Shown here piece by piece: positions 1 through 9,978 of a stretch of 47,605 nt of DNA. The DNA is from Nostoc sp. GT001 (lineage in GTDB: Bacteria > Cyanobacteriota > Cyanobacteriia > Cyanobacteriales > Nostocaceae). Made by a program: the position numbers and the translations under genes. Numbering within the stretch: position 1 is the stretch's first letter; every line of letters begins with the position of its first letter. Under the pieces are notes generated by a model, which worked only from the letters and a program-made list of their open reading frames with translations, ran no database searches and was not told the DNA's origin. The stretch spans positions 6,958,484-7,006,088 of the forward strand of contig NZ_JAUDRJ010000003.1 of NCBI RefSeq assembly GCF_030382115.1. The letters run 5' to 3'.

Positions 1-123
1 GGGGGGGAGTTGACTTTGACGCTGTTGAAAGGGATTGGAAAAAGAATTGAGGTTCATGAGGTGGATTTGTTTTTGTATGGGCAAGCAATATCGCTGTTGG
101 GGGAAGTGAGGGGGGAATTTTAA
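1..123 (+). CDS. C-terminal end of an unidentified protein (partial)
   Basis: An open frame runs in from the left edge and ends at TAA 121-123, giving the last 40 residues of a protein that ends LLGEVRGEF. No family is recognised. In known scytonemin loci the gene before trpE is an aromatic-pathway gene (aroB in Nostoc punctiforme), but nothing in this short tail allows that assignment. A 'cgcagaggaacgctgag' intergenic repeat begins right after the stop, which fits a true gene end. It could also be a chance open frame. Confidence 0.3.
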   Translation, partial: GGELTLTLLKGIGKRIEVHEVDLFLYGQAISLLGEVRGEF

Positions 124-370
124 ACGCAGAGGAACGCTGAGGGAAGCGCGAAGGAACGCTGAGGTTTTATGAGGTTATTTACTACTTTTGGGGGAGGCGG
201 AGATTTTTAAATTGGGTTGTTAGTGAATATAGTAGAAAAGCAGTATAAAAAGCGAATAAATTGACACTAAATCGAAAAATTATTCAATGTCTTATCTGCT
301 TGATATCTAGTATTATTAAATGAGAGACGAAAGGTTTTTGATTACATCTTTTAAAAATAATATGTTGGCT
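124..370. other. Intergenic DNA with degenerate 'cgcagagg' repeat
   Basis: The first 40 bases carry two copies of an 'aacgctgaggg'-type unit related to the gcagaggcgcagag repeat found elsewhere in the window. The rest is AT-rich with no gene seen. Confidence 0.5.
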
Positions 371-488
371 CAATACTGCTCGGTTAAGGATTTTTAACTC
401 GGAATTGGGTTTGGGGAAAAGGGTAAAGGTTAAAGGGTAAAGGTTAAAGGTTTTTTCTTTCCCCTTTCCCCTTAACCGACAAGTATTG
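371..488. repeat. MITE-like inverted-repeat element, copy 1
   Basis: Terminal inverted repeats at 371-389 and 470-488 match at 17 of 19 positions (caatact..tcggttaagg). The interior holds a tandem 'gggtaaaggttaaa' run and a complementary pyrimidine stretch, so the whole element can fold. The ends resemble those of the element at 2849-2963, on the other side of trpEG. It has no coding capacity, as expected for a non-autonomous element. Confidence 0.6.
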
Positions 489-595
489 TATGTTGGCTTA
501 GATTGATAGAAAGTTATCTAAGTCTGTTCTAGGTTTGAAAATAATTACTAATAATGATTAATGGTTGATTAACAAATATTCTAGAGAAATTAATC

Positions 596-2788
596 ATGGT
601 TTTTGATTCACGTTCTTACAAAACCCTTGGCGGTGTAAGTGTTTCTCGCTCCATTACTGAAGTTAAGATGGACACTGCTCTCGATGATATTCTGTTCCAT
701 TTAAATTCTCAGCGCGGAGGGTTGCTAAGGAGTAGCTATGAATATCCTGGCAGATATAAAAGATGGGCAATCGGATTTGTCAATCCACCGTTGGAGTTGA
801 CTACACAGGGTAATGCTTTCACTTTGATAGCGTTGAATGAACGCGGTCAAGTACTTTTGCCATTCCTTTTAGAGAGACTATCTCTGTCAGAACAACTTGA
901 GAATGTCACCCAAGAAAATAACATTGTTCTAGGCTTTATTAAACCTTCAGAAAAATTATTTACTGAAGAAGAACGTAGTAAACAGCCTTCCTCATTTACA
1001 GTTGTTAGGGAAATTCTATATACTTTCTCTAGTCAAGAAGACGAGCATTTAGGCTTGTATGGGGCGTTTGGTTATGACTTAGTTTTTCAGTTTGAACCAA
1101 TTACCCAACATCTAAAACGTCCTACAGATCAGCGCGATTTGGTGCTTTATCTGCCAGATGAATTGATTGTTGTTGACTATTATCAGCAACGTGCATTTCG
1201 TCTACAATATGATTTTAAAACAGCGCGCGGCAATACAAAGAATCTTCCTAGAACAGGTGAGTCTGTAGATTATCGTGGCAAACATCTTTTACCGAATCAA
1301 ACGGCTGACCATAAAGTAGGCGAATATGCCAAAAAAGTTGAGGTTGCACTCGATTATTTCCGCAGAGGCGATTTATTTGAAGTTGTTCCTAGTCAAAACT
1401 TTTTTGAAGGCTATGAAGACGAACCCAGCAAATTATTTGAAACTTTAAAAGATATAAATCCTAGTCCTTATGGGTTTATTTTTAATTTAGGTGGCGAATA
1501 TCTGATTGGTGCATCTCCAGAAATGTTTGTGCGGGTTGAAGGTAGGCGGGTAGAAACTTGTCCCATTAGTGGCACTATTAGCCGGGGACAAGATGCTCTT
1601 GACGATGCGGTGCAAATTCGTCAGTTACTCAACTCTCACAAAGATGAAGCTGAGTTGACCATGTGTACTGATGTCGATCGCAATGACAAATCCCGAATCT
1701 GCGAACCTGGTTCAGTACAAGTGATTGGTCGTCGCCAAATTGAATTATACAGCCATCTGATACATACAGTAGATCATGTTGAAGGGACACTGCGATCGCA
1801 ATTCGATGCTTTGGATGCCTTTCTTTCGCATACATGGGCAGTTACAGTCACTAGCGCACCCAAAAGAGCGGCAATAAATTTTATTGAACAGCACGAAAAG
1901 AGCGCCCGACGTTGGTATGGTGGAGCAGTCGGCTATTTAAATTTCAATGGGAATTTAAATACTGGCTTAATTCTGCGGACAATTCGATTAAAAGATTGCA
2001 TCGCTGAAGTGCGAGTCGGGGCTACTGTCCTTTATGATTCCATACCACAGTTAGAAGAACAAGAAACAATTACTAAAGCTGCTGCTTTATTTGAAACGAT
2101 TCGCCGTGTAAAGCAAACGAGTCAGAAAATTGATGAGTCCAGTTCTCTAAAATTAACGAAACTCCTCCCAAGTGCGGCAGCTAGCAAACGTATCTTATTA
2201 ATAGACTACGAAGACTCATTTGTTCATACCCTAGCCAATTACATTCGCCAAACTGGTGCAAGCGTTACTACACTGCGTCATGGTTTCTCAGAATCGCTAT
2301 TCGATACAGAACGCCCTGACTTAGTTGTATTATCTCCTGGCCCTGGTAGACCCAGTGATTTTGGGGTTTCACAGACTGTTGGCGCCCTTCTGCATCGCCA
2401 AATTCCGATTTTCGGAGTTTGTCTGGGATTGCAAGGCATCGTTGAAGCTTTTGATGGCGAGTTGGGAGTTCTCAACTATCCTCAACATGGTAAATCTTCA
2501 CGGATTTTCGTCACTGATTCCAATTCTGTCACCTTCAAAAACTTACCGGAATCCTTTGCAGTCGGTAGATATCACTCATTGTTTGCCCTACCGCAAAGTT
2601 TGCCAAAAGAACTCAAAGTAACAGCGATTTCTGATGACGACGTAATTATGGGCATTGAACATCAAACACTTCCCATCGCCGCCGTTCAGTTTCATCCAGA
2701 ATCAATCATGACTTTAAGTGGAAAAGTCGGTTTGGAAATAATTAAAAATGTGGTGCGTGCATATACGCAATCATTAGTTAGGAGTTAG
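596..2788 (+). CDS. trpE(G): Anthranilate synthase, fused TrpE-TrpG
   Basis: This enzyme makes anthranilate from chorismate and glutamine, the first committed step to tryptophan. At 730 aa it has the length of the fused TrpEG proteins of cyanobacteria and rhizobia. The TrpE part (about 1-520) shows GASPEMFVR, CPISGT, DVDRNDKSR and GGAVGYLNFNGNLNTG. The TrpG glutamine-amidotransferase part (about 535-730) shows LSPGPGRPSDFG, the nucleophile motif FGVCLGLQG and the VQFHPES triad segment. The tryptophan-binding LLES-type motif appears as LLRS (43-46) with its serine kept, so the sequence gives no sign of lost feedback control. ATG 596 is the first good start and has only a weak AGAGAA upstream. 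It is the first gene of the trp series here and is flanked by related inverted-repeat elements. The tyrosinase two genes on marks it as the scytonemin-dedicated copy rather than the housekeeping one. Confidence 0.95.
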   Translation: MVFDSRSYKTLGGVSVSRSITEVKMDTALDDILFHLNSQRGGLLRSSYEYPGRYKRWAIGFVNPPLELTTQGNAFTLIALNERGQVLLPFLLERLSLSEQLENVTQENNIVLGFIKPSEKLFTEEERSKQPSSFTVVREILYTFSSQEDEHLGLYGAFGYDLVFQFEPITQHLKRPTDQRDLVLYLPDELIVVDYYQQRAFRLQYDFKTARGNTKNLPRTGESVDYRGKHLLPNQTADHKVGEYAKKVEVALDYFRRGDLFEVVPSQNFFEGYEDEPSKLFETLKDINPSPYGFIFNLGGEYLIGASPEMFVRVEGRRVETCPISGTISRGQDALDDAVQIRQLLNSHKDEAELTMCTDVDRNDKSRICEPGSVQVIGRRQIELYSHLIHTVDHVEGTLRSQFDALDAFLSHTWAVTVTSAPKRAAINFIEQHEKSARRWYGGAVGYLNFNGNLNTGLILRTIRLKDCIAEVRVGATVLYDSIPQLEEQETITKAAALFETIRRVKQTSQKIDESSSLKLTKLLPSAAASKRILLIDYEDSFVHTLANYIRQTGASVTTLRHGFSESLFDTERPDLVVLSPGPGRPSDFGVSQTVGALLHRQIPIFGVCLGLQGIVEAFDGELGVLNYPQHGKSSRIFVTDSNSVTFKNLPESFAVGRYHSLFALPQSLPKELKVTAISDDDVIMGIEHQTLPIAAVQFHPESIMTLSGKVGLEIIKNVVRAYTQSLVRS

Positions 2789-2848
2789 GAGTTGAGAATA
2801 TGGAATTTGGAGAACTGAAACTTCTTAACTCAAAAACTCATATATAAC

Positions 2849-2963
2849 TCAATACGGTTCAGTTAAGGCTAAAACTCTTTATCAAAGTCAATTTTTTTTA
2901 ACGAACCGCAGAGGCACAGAGGGAACAGAGAGAGGAAAACAATGCTTAACTGAACCGTATTGA
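2849..2963. repeat. MITE-like inverted-repeat element, copy 2
   Basis: Perfect 19-bp terminal inverted repeats lie at 2849-2867 and 2945-2963 (core caatacggttcagttaag). The interior includes an 'acgaaccgcagaggcacagag' unit. The ends are related to the element at 371-488. It sits between trpEG and trpC and could fold in the transcript. Confidence 0.75.
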
Positions 2964-2968
2964 AATAT

Positions 2969-3010
2969 AACTTCTAACTCTTAACTCCTAACTTCTAACT
3001 TCTAACTTCT
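2969..3010. repeat. Short tandem heptamer repeat (STRR type)
   Basis: Six heptamers of the form AACTTCT, AACTCTT or AACTCCT run head to tail just before trpC. Such short tandemly repeated sequences are typical of heterocystous cyanobacteria. The complementary heptamer appears in short form at 2775-2795, right after trpEG. Confidence 0.75.
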
Positions 3011-3036
3011 AACCTCCCCACTCCCCCTAGCATTTT

Positions 3037-3864
3037 ATGACTAACCAAGTTGCTCCTTCCCGCCATATTCTTGAAGAAATTGTGTCGCATAAAAGGCAAG
3101 AAGTTGCACAAATGCAGCAAGAATTGCCTTTAGGCTCATTGCGACAACAGTTAAATGCAGCCCCGACTGTGCGAAATTTCTTGACTGCTTTGCAAGAAAA
3201 CCCCAACCAACCTAGCTTAATTGCTGAAGTAAAAAAGGCATCACCTAGCCGTGGGATTATCCGCGCAGATTTTGACCCAGTTGCTATTGCTCAAGCTTAT
3301 GAACGAGGTGGTGCAGCTTGTTTATCAGTCCTCACCGATTGTAAGTTTTTTCAGGGCAGTTTTGATAATCTGCGAAAGGTGCGTCAACAAGTTGCATTAC
3401 CTTTACTGTGCAAGGAGTTCATCATTGACCGCTATCAAATTTATTTAGCACGGACAGCAGGTGCAGATGCAGTATTGTTGATTGCAGCTATTTTATCAGA
3501 TCGAGAACTCCAAGATTTTTTGCAAGTAATTCACGATTTGGGCATGACTGCGCTAGTAGAAGTCCATACCTTGGCTGAACTAGATCGAGTGCTAAAGCTT
3601 GATAATCTAAGTTTAGTAGGAATCAACAATCGCAATTTAGCAGATTTTACCCTTGATTTAGGAACAACACAGCAACTTTTAGCAGAGCGTCAACAACAAT
3701 TACAAAGCTTAGATATCACCGTCGTCAGCGAATCTGGACTGTATACACCTGCTAATTTATCTCTTGTCGCTGAGGCTGGTGCGCGTGCGGTTTTGATTGG
3801 AGAGTCTTTAGTTAAACAAAGCGATGTAGAACAAGCTGTACGTGATATTTTGAGCTTTTCTTAA
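3037..3864 (+). CDS. trpC: Indole-3-glycerol phosphate synthase
   Basis: It closes the indole ring by converting CdRP to indole-3-glycerol phosphate with loss of CO2. The 275 aa match stand-alone TrpC. The TIM-barrel landmarks are present in order: [12 protein letters not shown] (first catalytic lysine), [12 protein letters not shown] (catalytic KEF), [18 protein letters not shown] (catalytic Glu), GINNRNL, VVSESG and the phosphate-binding AVLIGESLV. It lies about 250 bp after trpEG, with repeats filling the gap, and is co-directional with the rest of the cluster. The start ATG 3037 gives the expected N-terminal helix ([13 protein letters not shown]). No oddity is seen in the coding sequence. 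Confidence 0.95.
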   Translation: MTNQVAPSRHILEEIVSHKRQEVAQMQQELPLGSLRQQLNAAPTVRNFLTALQENPNQPSLIAEVKKASPSRGIIRADFDPVAIAQAYERGGAACLSVLTDCKFFQGSFDNLRKVRQQVALPLLCKEFIIDRYQIYLARTAGADAVLLIAAILSDRELQDFLQVIHDLGMTALVEVHTLAELDRVLKLDNLSLVGINNRNLADFTLDLGTTQQLLAERQQQLQSLDITVVSESGLYTPANLSLVAEAGARAVLIGESLVKQSDVEQAVRDILSFS

Positions 3865-3920
3865 ATCTGTTACCTAATTACTAAGGGACTTCCAAATAAA
3901 AAAATATTCAATTATTGATT

Positions 3921-3976
3921 GTGGAGTGGGCAACATGAGCGCCCAGTTTGTATGGCGGGCAAGATGCCCACCCCAC
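3921..3976. repeat. Palindromic intergenic repeat between trpC and trpA
   Basis: The ends gtggagtgggca and tgcccaccccac are near-complementary and enclose a second inner GC-rich inverted repeat. Related 'agtgggc..gcccac' hairpins occur near 16222 and 17402, so this is a dispersed repeat rather than a specific terminator. No T-run follows it. Confidence 0.5.
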
Positions 3977-4029
3977 AAGAAGTGTAAATTATTCTAAAAC
4001 TATTAAACAATCATTAACTATTTTTCAGC

Positions 4030-4863
4030 ATGACTTCTATCTCCGATTCCTTTCAAACTTTACGCGATCGCCAACAGTGTGCTTTAATCCCTTTTATCAC
4101 AGCAGGCGATCCTAACTTAGAAACTACTGCCGAAGCTTTACGCATCTTAGATCGCAACGGTGCTGACTTTATCGAGTTAGGCATACCCTACTCCGATCCT
4201 CTCGCAGATGGGCCTGTGATTCAAGCAGCAGCAACCCGCGCTTTACAAAAAGGCACGAAATTAGAGCAAGTGCTAGAGATGTTACACGTAGTCATTCCTA
4301 GCCTAAAAGCGCCGATAATTTTATTTACTTACTACAATCCCATTTTGCACCGGGGTATTAAGTCGTTTTTGGCGCAAATTGCCGTTGCTGGGGTGCAAGG
4401 GTTGGTAGTACCAGACTTACCCTTAGAAGAAGCAGAAGAATTAATCCAAACTGCTGCCTCTTTTGGAATTGAGGTAATTTTACTCGTAGCTCCTACCAGT
4501 TCTCAAGATAGAATTGTTGCGATCGCTCGTCAATCTCAGGGTTTTATCTATCTAGTTAGTGTTACAGGCGTTACAGGTATCCGCGCTCAAATCCAAAACC
4601 GCGTAGAGCATTTAATTACCGAGTTGCGAAGCGTCACCGATAAACCCATCGGCGTTGGTTTTGGCATCTCCGCACCAGAACAGGCACATCAAGTCATGGA
4701 ATGGGGAGCAGACGCAGTGATTGTTGGTAGCGCCTTTGTGAAACGGTTAGCTGAAGGTAGCCCAACAGAAGGATTGCAAGCCGTGGAAGAATTTTGTCGA
4801 GAACTTAAAACAGCCATCACAGAAAATCAGCGCAAAAGTCCATCTCTTCAAGAGGTGAGATAA
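4030..4863 (+). CDS. trpA: Tryptophan synthase alpha subunit
   Basis: It cleaves indole-3-glycerol phosphate to indole and glyceraldehyde 3-phosphate, passing indole to TrpB. The 277 aa carry both catalytic acids in one conserved stretch, [16 protein letters not shown] (Glu and Asp, residues about 48-62). [34 protein letters not shown] (loop 6) and the phosphate-binding GFGIS and VIVGSAFV follow. The final residues (KSPSLQEVR) extend a little past the family core. The tyrosinase gene, about 70 bp downstream, separates it from trpB. TrpA and TrpB normally sit side by side, so the insertion is characteristic of the scytonemin locus. Confidence 0.95.
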   Translation: MTSISDSFQTLRDRQQCALIPFITAGDPNLETTAEALRILDRNGADFIELGIPYSDPLADGPVIQAAATRALQKGTKLEQVLEMLHVVIPSLKAPIILFTYYNPILHRGIKSFLAQIAVAGVQGLVVPDLPLEEAEELIQTAASFGIEVILLVAPTSSQDRIVAIARQSQGFIYLVSVTGVTGIRAQIQNRVEHLITELRSVTDKPIGVGFGISAPEQAHQVMEWGADAVIVGSAFVKRLAEGSPTEGLQAVEEFCRELKTAITENQRKSPSLQEVR

Positions 4864-4932
4864 ATCCATCCGCAGACTTAGGGGTATACACGCGCCCCTC
4901 TGCCCCCCTGCCCCTCTGCTTCGATTAAGATA

Positions 4933-6201
4933 ATGAAATCCCTGCTGAAATCTGTCAAAATACTAATTTATAGCGTACTTTTAGTTACCACCTCTGCGCT
5001 TACAGTCTTTGCCCACGATCGCCTTGACCACAGACAATACAAATACCATTGGAATCATAATCTTCCAGGGCAATACACTCATCTAGCTGTCAGAAAGAAC
5101 GTAACTGACCTGACACCAGCAGAGAAAACAGCCTTCGTCAAGGCTATCAAAACCTTAAAAACTGTCATACCCGCAGGTAGCAAGCTCAGTATTTACGACC
5201 AATTCGTTGCCATACACATAGGGGCAACACGCTTAATTCATAACCATAAAGGACATTCCGATGGTTCCGTCCAAGAACTTGCTCATGAAAATGCCGCATT
5301 TTTCCCTTGGCATCGAGAATATATCCGCAGATTTGAACAAGCTTTGCAAACAGTAGACCCAACTGTTACTCTGCCATACTGGGATTGGACAGATGCCAAA
5401 GCACTTGATGTAATTTTTAATGATGACTTTCTTGGTTCTAACGGTCAAGGAGTAACCATTAAAGTTCCAAATCAGGGAAACTTTACAGGCGGCGCGGTAC
5501 CTGGGGCTTTTTCAGCTGCAAATGGCTGGGTTATGAATCCGACATTAAATATTGACCCAGAAACCCAAACCTCATTAGGTACATCACTTGTACGTTTTCT
5601 AAGATTACCTCCAGCCAGTGATTATCCAGTGCCCAAAAAAGATGTTGAGCGTGTCCTGAGTCTTAATAACTATTCTCTATTTCGCCCCGCTTTGGAAGGA
5701 TTTATCTCTGTAGATGAGCGAGGTAAAGTCACCCCAGGAGGATTTATACACAACTACATTCATGGTTTAGTTGGTGGGGTGCAGATAGATGCAAGCACAA
5801 GACCCGTAAAGTTTAAGGGCTTGGGTACTATGAGCAATATCCCAAGTTCGCCTTATGACCCAGTGTTTTGGTTGCATCATGCAAACGCAGACCGCCTCTG
5901 GGCTGAATGGCAAGAAAACGGTCATCAAGGTAGCGATTTCTATCCTGCTAATGGTCAGGCTTACGGACACAATCTTAAAGACCTAATGTGGCCTTGGGAT
6001 GGCGGTATGTCTACCCCCAAAGCTACGCCGTTAGGAGATTTATTATCCCTATTACCAAATTTTGACTCTAGCGATTTGGTGCGCCCCATAGACGTTTTGA
6101 ATCACAGAAATCTGGGCTATATCTACAAAACCCCTGAAAAGGAAACGCGAAGAGAATTTTATCAGAAGAATTCAGAACTCAGGAGTCAGAATTCAGGATG
6201 A
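4933..6201 (+). CDS. tyrP: Secreted tyrosinase (type 3 copper protein)
   Basis: This is a binuclear-copper phenol oxidase with a signal peptide (about 1-27: basic start, hydrophobic core, cleavage near VFA/HD), so it acts outside the cytoplasm. Copper A ligands are visible as H95 (AIHIG), H118 (LAHEN) and H127 (FFPWHREY). Copper B ligands are H273 and H277 (GFIHNYIHG) and one of H315/H316 (VFWLHHANADRLW). The PYWDW family marker follows the copper A block. In Nostoc the equivalent gene sits in the scytonemin cluster, where a role in oxidising the pigment precursor has been proposed. The last dozen residues (around QKNSELRSQNSG) are encoded by a dispersed 'aattcaggagtcagaa' repeat, so the natural C-terminus has probably been altered. 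The gene lies between trpA and trpB in the same direction. Confidence 0.93.
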   Translation: MKSLLKSVKILIYSVLLVTTSALTVFAHDRLDHRQYKYHWNHNLPGQYTHLAVRKNVTDLTPAEKTAFVKAIKTLKTVIPAGSKLSIYDQFVAIHIGATRLIHNHKGHSDGSVQELAHENAAFFPWHREYIRRFEQALQTVDPTVTLPYWDWTDAKALDVIFNDDFLGSNGQGVTIKVPNQGNFTGGAVPGAFSAANGWVMNPTLNIDPETQTSLGTSLVRFLRLPPASDYPVPKKDVERVLSLNNYSLFRPALEGFISVDERGKVTPGGFIHNYIHGLVGGVQIDASTRPVKFKGLGTMSNIPSSPYDPVFWLHHANADRLWAEWQENGHQGSDFYPANGQAYGHNLKDLMWPWDGGMSTPKATPLGDLLSLLPNFDSSDLVRPIDVLNHRNLGYIYKTPEKETRREFYQKNSELRSQNSG

Positions 6202-6295
6202 ATTTGAGTCCGACACTTCGGCATGGTTCGACTCTGCTCACCAGCCGCTCTGTTACCAAAGTAAAAAATATTTAAACGTAAAAGGATTTTAAGCA

Positions 6296-7525
6296 GTGGT
6301 AAGCATACAAGACATCAAGATTGCAACTCAACAACCAGATTCTTTGGGTAGATTTGGCAGATTTGGCGGTAAATACGTCCCAGAAACCTTAATGCCTGCA
6401 TTAAGTGAATTAGAAGCAGCATTTCATCAATATCGCAACGATCCAAGTTTCCAAGCAGAATTGCAAAACTTACTGCGAGATTATGTAGGACGACCCAGCC
6501 CATTATATTTTGCGGAACGCCTCACAACAAACTACGCTAGACCAGATGGCACGGGGCCGCAAATTTATTTAAAGCGCGAAGATTTAAATCATACAGGCGC
6601 TCACAAAATTAATAATGCGTTGGCTCAAGTGTTACTCGCTAAACGTATGGGTAAGCAACGGGTGATTGCCGAGACAGGTGCAGGACAACACGGCGTAGCG
6701 ACTGCAACCGTATGTGCTAGGTTTGGTTTGAAATGTGTGATTTACATGGGCGTTCACGATATGGAACGCCAAGCCCTGAACGTGTTTCGGATGAAATTAA
6801 TGGGGGCAGAAGTTAGTCCAGTGGAGGCAGGTACGGGAACTCTCAAGGATGCAACTTCGGAAGCAATTCGAGATTGGGTGACGAATGTAGAAACAACTCA
6901 TTACATCCTCGGTTCCGTTGCCGGGCCTCATCCCTACCCGATGATTGTCCGTGACTTCCACGCAGTCATTGGTATCGAAACTCGCGCTCAAGCCCAAGAG
7001 AAATGGGGAGGATTACCAGATATTCTACTGGCTTGCGTGGGTGGAGGTTCCAACGCGATCGGCTTATTCAATGAGTTTATGCATGAACCTTCAGTGCGTT
7101 TAATTGGAGTGGAAGCTGCGGGTGAAGGTGTAGATACAGAAAAACACGCCGCTACCTTGACAAAAGGAAGAATAGGTGTATTGCATGGTGCAATGAGCTA
7201 TTTACTGCAAGATGATGATGGTCAAGTCATCGAAGCCCATTCAATTAGTGCCGGATTAGATTATCCTGGCGTTGGCCCTGAGCATAGTTATTTAAAGGAT
7301 CTTGGCCGCGCCGAATATTACAGTGTTACCGATAAACAGGCATTAGACGCATTTCAAAGGCTTTCGCAACTAGAAGGGATTATTCCAGCCTTAGAAACTG
7401 CTCATGCGATCGCATATTTAGAAACCCTTTGTCCTCAATTAAAAGGCAGTCCTCGCATCGTCATTAATTGCTCCGGTAGAGGTGATAAAGATGTACAAAC
7501 TGTTGCCAAAGTCCTAATTCCTTAA
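6296..7525 (+). CDS. trpB: Tryptophan synthase beta subunit
   Basis: This PLP enzyme condenses indole with serine to give tryptophan. The PLP lysine is K104 in [11 protein letters not shown]. The glycine-rich [13 protein letters not shown] and the phosphate-binding [11 protein letters not shown] are intact, and [15 protein letters not shown] is the usual N-terminal segment. The 409 aa are normal. The start is GTG at 6296, preceded by AAAGGA about 11 bases upstream; no in-frame ATG fits better. It follows the tyrosinase gene by about 95 bp, the gap being partly repeat-derived. Together with trpA it completes the second tryptophan synthase of the locus. Confidence 0.95.
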   Translation: MVSIQDIKIATQQPDSLGRFGRFGGKYVPETLMPALSELEAAFHQYRNDPSFQAELQNLLRDYVGRPSPLYFAERLTTNYARPDGTGPQIYLKREDLNHTGAHKINNALAQVLLAKRMGKQRVIAETGAGQHGVATATVCARFGLKCVIYMGVHDMERQALNVFRMKLMGAEVSPVEAGTGTLKDATSEAIRDWVTNVETTHYILGSVAGPHPYPMIVRDFHAVIGIETRAQAQEKWGGLPDILLACVGGGSNAIGLFNEFMHEPSVRLIGVEAAGEGVDTEKHAATLTKGRIGVLHGAMSYLLQDDDGQVIEAHSISAGLDYPGVGPEHSYLKDLGRAEYYSVTDKQALDAFQRLSQLEGIIPALETAHAIAYLETLCPQLKGSPRIVINCSGRGDKDVQTVAKVLIP

Positions 7526-7584
7526 TTTTTTTGTCATTTGTCATTTGTCCTTCGTGAATCACTAATGCCCCATGCCCAATAAAT

Positions 7585-8694
7585 ATGATAGCTGTAACTA
7601 AAACTCCACTTGACAACATCCCCGCCACTCCTGAATTCTACAACTGGCCAGCTTTATTACAACAGTTGTTAAATCGGCAATCGTTGACGGTTCCCCAAGC
7701 TGCGGATTTGATGCAAGGTTGGCTCACAGATACCATTCCCGATGTTCTATCAGGAGCGATTTTAGCCGCAATTCAAGCCAAAGGCGTCTCCGCTGAAGAA
7801 TTAGTTGGTATGGCTAGCGTATTGCAATCGCAATCTTCTCAGACGCCATTAATCGCGTCTCTACATACTCCCTTAATTGACACCTGTGGAACTGGTGGAG
7901 ATGGTGCTTCAACTTTTAATATCTCGACTGCTGTCGCCTTTGTTGCCGCCGCCGCCGGGGTAAAGGTTGCCAAACATGGCAATCGTTCGGCATCTAGTAA
8001 GACTGGTTCGGCGGATGTGCTGGAAGCTTTGGGTATAAATCTCAACGCCACTCCTGAAAAAGTGCAAGCCGCAGTGGGTGAAATCGGAATCACCTTTTTG
8101 TTTGCTCCCGGCTGGCATCCTGCACTAAAGGCGATCGCTACTTTGCGAAAAACTTTGAAGGTGCGGACTGTTTTTAACTTGCTCGGCCCGCTAGTAAATC
8201 CCATGCGACCGACGGGGCAAATTATTGGTGTCAACGACCCGCTTTTACTGGAAGAGATTGTGCAAGCCTTATCCCAACTGGGATGTCAGCAAGCGATCGC
8301 CCTCCACGGACGGGAACGTTTAGATGAAGCTGGTTTGGCAGATGTCACTGATTTAGCTGTACTCCAAGATAAAAAAGTCCGCTCTTTGACGCTCAATCCT
8401 CAAGAACTGGGTTTAAGTTTTGCACCCACTGCGGCGTTGCACGGTGGAGATGTCCAAGAAAATGCCGAAATCTTGAAAGCAGTTTTGCAAGGTAAAGGCA
8501 CTCAAGCGCAACAAGATGTAGTCGCTTTAAATACAGCCTTAGCCCTGCAAGTTGGTGAAGCCATTCATGGGGAAACTGATGTTTTAGCAGGTTGTGTTAA
8601 AGGTATTGTCCTTGCCAAAGAAATTCTGCAAAGCGGCGCGGCTTGGACAAAATTAGAACAACTTGCGGAATTTTTACACGATTCGCCAAGGTAA
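7585..8694 (+). CDS. trpD: Anthranilate phosphoribosyltransferase
   Basis: It transfers phosphoribosyl from PRPP to anthranilate. The 369 aa carry the PRPP and magnesium signature [17 protein letters not shown] (about 98-115), [21 protein letters not shown], and [13 protein letters not shown] with [14 protein letters not shown]. The N-terminal helical domain (about 15-80) has the expected form. It is co-directional, about 60 bp after trpB. No trpF is present in the series, so phosphoribosylanthranilate isomerase must come from elsewhere in the genome, as in other scytonemin loci. Confidence 0.95.
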   Translation: MIAVTKTPLDNIPATPEFYNWPALLQQLLNRQSLTVPQAADLMQGWLTDTIPDVLSGAILAAIQAKGVSAEELVGMASVLQSQSSQTPLIASLHTPLIDTCGTGGDGASTFNISTAVAFVAAAAGVKVAKHGNRSASSKTGSADVLEALGINLNATPEKVQAAVGEIGITFLFAPGWHPALKAIATLRKTLKVRTVFNLLGPLVNPMRPTGQIIGVNDPLLLEEIVQALSQLGCQQAIALHGRERLDEAGLADVTDLAVLQDKKVRSLTLNPQELGLSFAPTAALHGGDVQENAEILKAVLQGKGTQAQQDVVALNTALALQVGEAIHGETDVLAGCVKGIVLAKEILQSGAAWTKLEQLAEFLHDSPR

Positions 8695-8739
8695 GAACGG
8701 ACTGTATTACACCCAAAAACTATACGGAAGGAAGAATAG

Positions 8740-9843
8740 ATGATTATCATACTTAAAAGCGGTACACCTGTTGAGGAAATTACTCGCATTAGCCAAGAAC
8801 TGAGTGACACTTGGAAAGTCACCGTAGAAAAAAGCGTTGGCACTCATAAAGTTGTACTGGGGCTAATTGGTGATACCACTAGCATCGATAAATTACAGGT
8901 TCAGGAGTTCAGCCCTTGGATTGAGCAAGTATTACGAGTGCAACAACCTTTCAAGCGGGTAAGTCGAGAATTCCGACATGGAGAAGCCAGCGAGGTTGTT
9001 GTACCGACACCTAACGGTCGTGTCTATTTCGGCGAACATCATCCGATTGTAGTGGTAGCCGGGCCTTGTTCTGTTGAAAACGAAGTGATGATTGTCGAAA
9101 CAGCAAAGCGCGTGAAGGCAGCTGGGGCACAGTTTTTGCGTGGCGGAGCCTACAAACCCCGTACTTCACCCTATGCGTTTCAAGGTTATGGTGAAAGCGC
9201 TTTAGATTTATTAGCAGCAGCGCGGGAAGCTACTGGTTTGGGTATTGTCACAGAACTGATGGATGCTGCCGATTTATCAGCAGTGGCGAGGGTAGCTGAC
9301 ATAATCCAAATCGGAGCGCGAAATATGCACAACTTTTCGCTGCTAAAAAAGGTAGGCGCTCAAGATAAACCTGTGCTGCTGAAGCGGGGTATGTCTGCAA
9401 CAATTGACGAGTGGTTGATGGCGGCAGAATATATTTTGGCATCTGGAAATCCCAATGTGATTCTTTGTGAGCGAGGAATTAGAACCTTTGATGGTAAATA
9501 TGCGCGGAATACTTTAGATTTATCAGTGCTGCCAGTGTTGCGATCGCTGACCCATTTACCAATTATGATTGATCCCAGTCATGGTACTGGTAGGTCTGAA
9601 TATGTGCCATCGATGGCAATGGCTGCGATCGCAGCTGGTACAGATGCCTTAATGATTGAAGTTCACCCCAATCCCGCAAAAGCTTTATCTGATGGGCCTC
9701 AATCTCTCACCCCTGAGAAATTTGACCGCTTGGTTCAAGAAATGTCAATTCTAGGTAAAGTAGTCGATCGCTGGTCTACACCTGCATTTGATAAGATTGG
9801 TGAAAGCCGCATTCTCTCCACGCCAGAACTCTTAAATAAGTAG
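8740..9843 (+). CDS. aroG: 3-deoxy-7-phosphoheptulonate (DAHP) synthase
   Basis: It joins phosphoenolpyruvate and erythrose 4-phosphate as the entry step of the shikimate pathway. The 367 aa contain an N-terminal ferredoxin/ACT-like regulatory domain (about 1-70, MIIILKSGTPVEEI) followed by a type I-beta catalytic barrel with VAGPCSVEN, LRGGAYKPRTSPYAFQG, QIGARNMHNF, LKRGM and IDPSHGTGR. The regulatory domain suggests feedback control by an aromatic end product, though its ligand cannot be read from sequence. A clear GGAAG lies ten bases before the ATG. It is the last gene of the trp series, 45 bp after trpD, and a terminator hairpin follows about 135 bp on. A dedicated copy here would raise flux into chorismate for scytonemin. 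Confidence 0.93.
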   Translation: MIIILKSGTPVEEITRISQELSDTWKVTVEKSVGTHKVVLGLIGDTTSIDKLQVQEFSPWIEQVLRVQQPFKRVSREFRHGEASEVVVPTPNGRVYFGEHHPIVVVAGPCSVENEVMIVETAKRVKAAGAQFLRGGAYKPRTSPYAFQGYGESALDLLAAAREATGLGIVTELMDAADLSAVARVADIIQIGARNMHNFSLLKKVGAQDKPVLLKRGMSATIDEWLMAAEYILASGNPNVILCERGIRTFDGKYARNTLDLSVLPVLRSLTHLPIMIDPSHGTGRSEYVPSMAMAAIAAGTDALMIEVHPNPAKALSDGPQSLTPEKFDRLVQEMSILGKVVDRWSTPAFDKIGESRILSTPELLNK

Positions 9844-9978
9844 GTCACAAAAGGTAAAATCGTCAAAGTTTTTGCGATTGCTTTGTTACACTCCGTTTCA
9901 CTCGCAATGACATACTTGTAAATTTTCCCGCCCACCTACTTAGACGTAATCTTGACTGATCTTTGCAAATGGCTAAAC

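Noticed and set aside
866..880. LLER in TrpEG taken as a mutated LLES feedback motif (desensitised enzyme)
   Set aside because: The equivalent of LLES by alignment to the recalled Agrobacterium TrpEG is LLRS at residues 43-46, with its serine kept; LLER at 91-94 is in a different place.
2969..3010. Possible CRISPR-like array
   Set aside because: The units are 7-bp head-to-tail repeats without spacers, a known cyanobacterial tandem repeat type; no CRISPR array was seen anywhere in the window.
7839..8234. 131-codon antisense frame within trpD
   Set aside because: It is a shadow of trpD, whose motifs are intact on the + strand.
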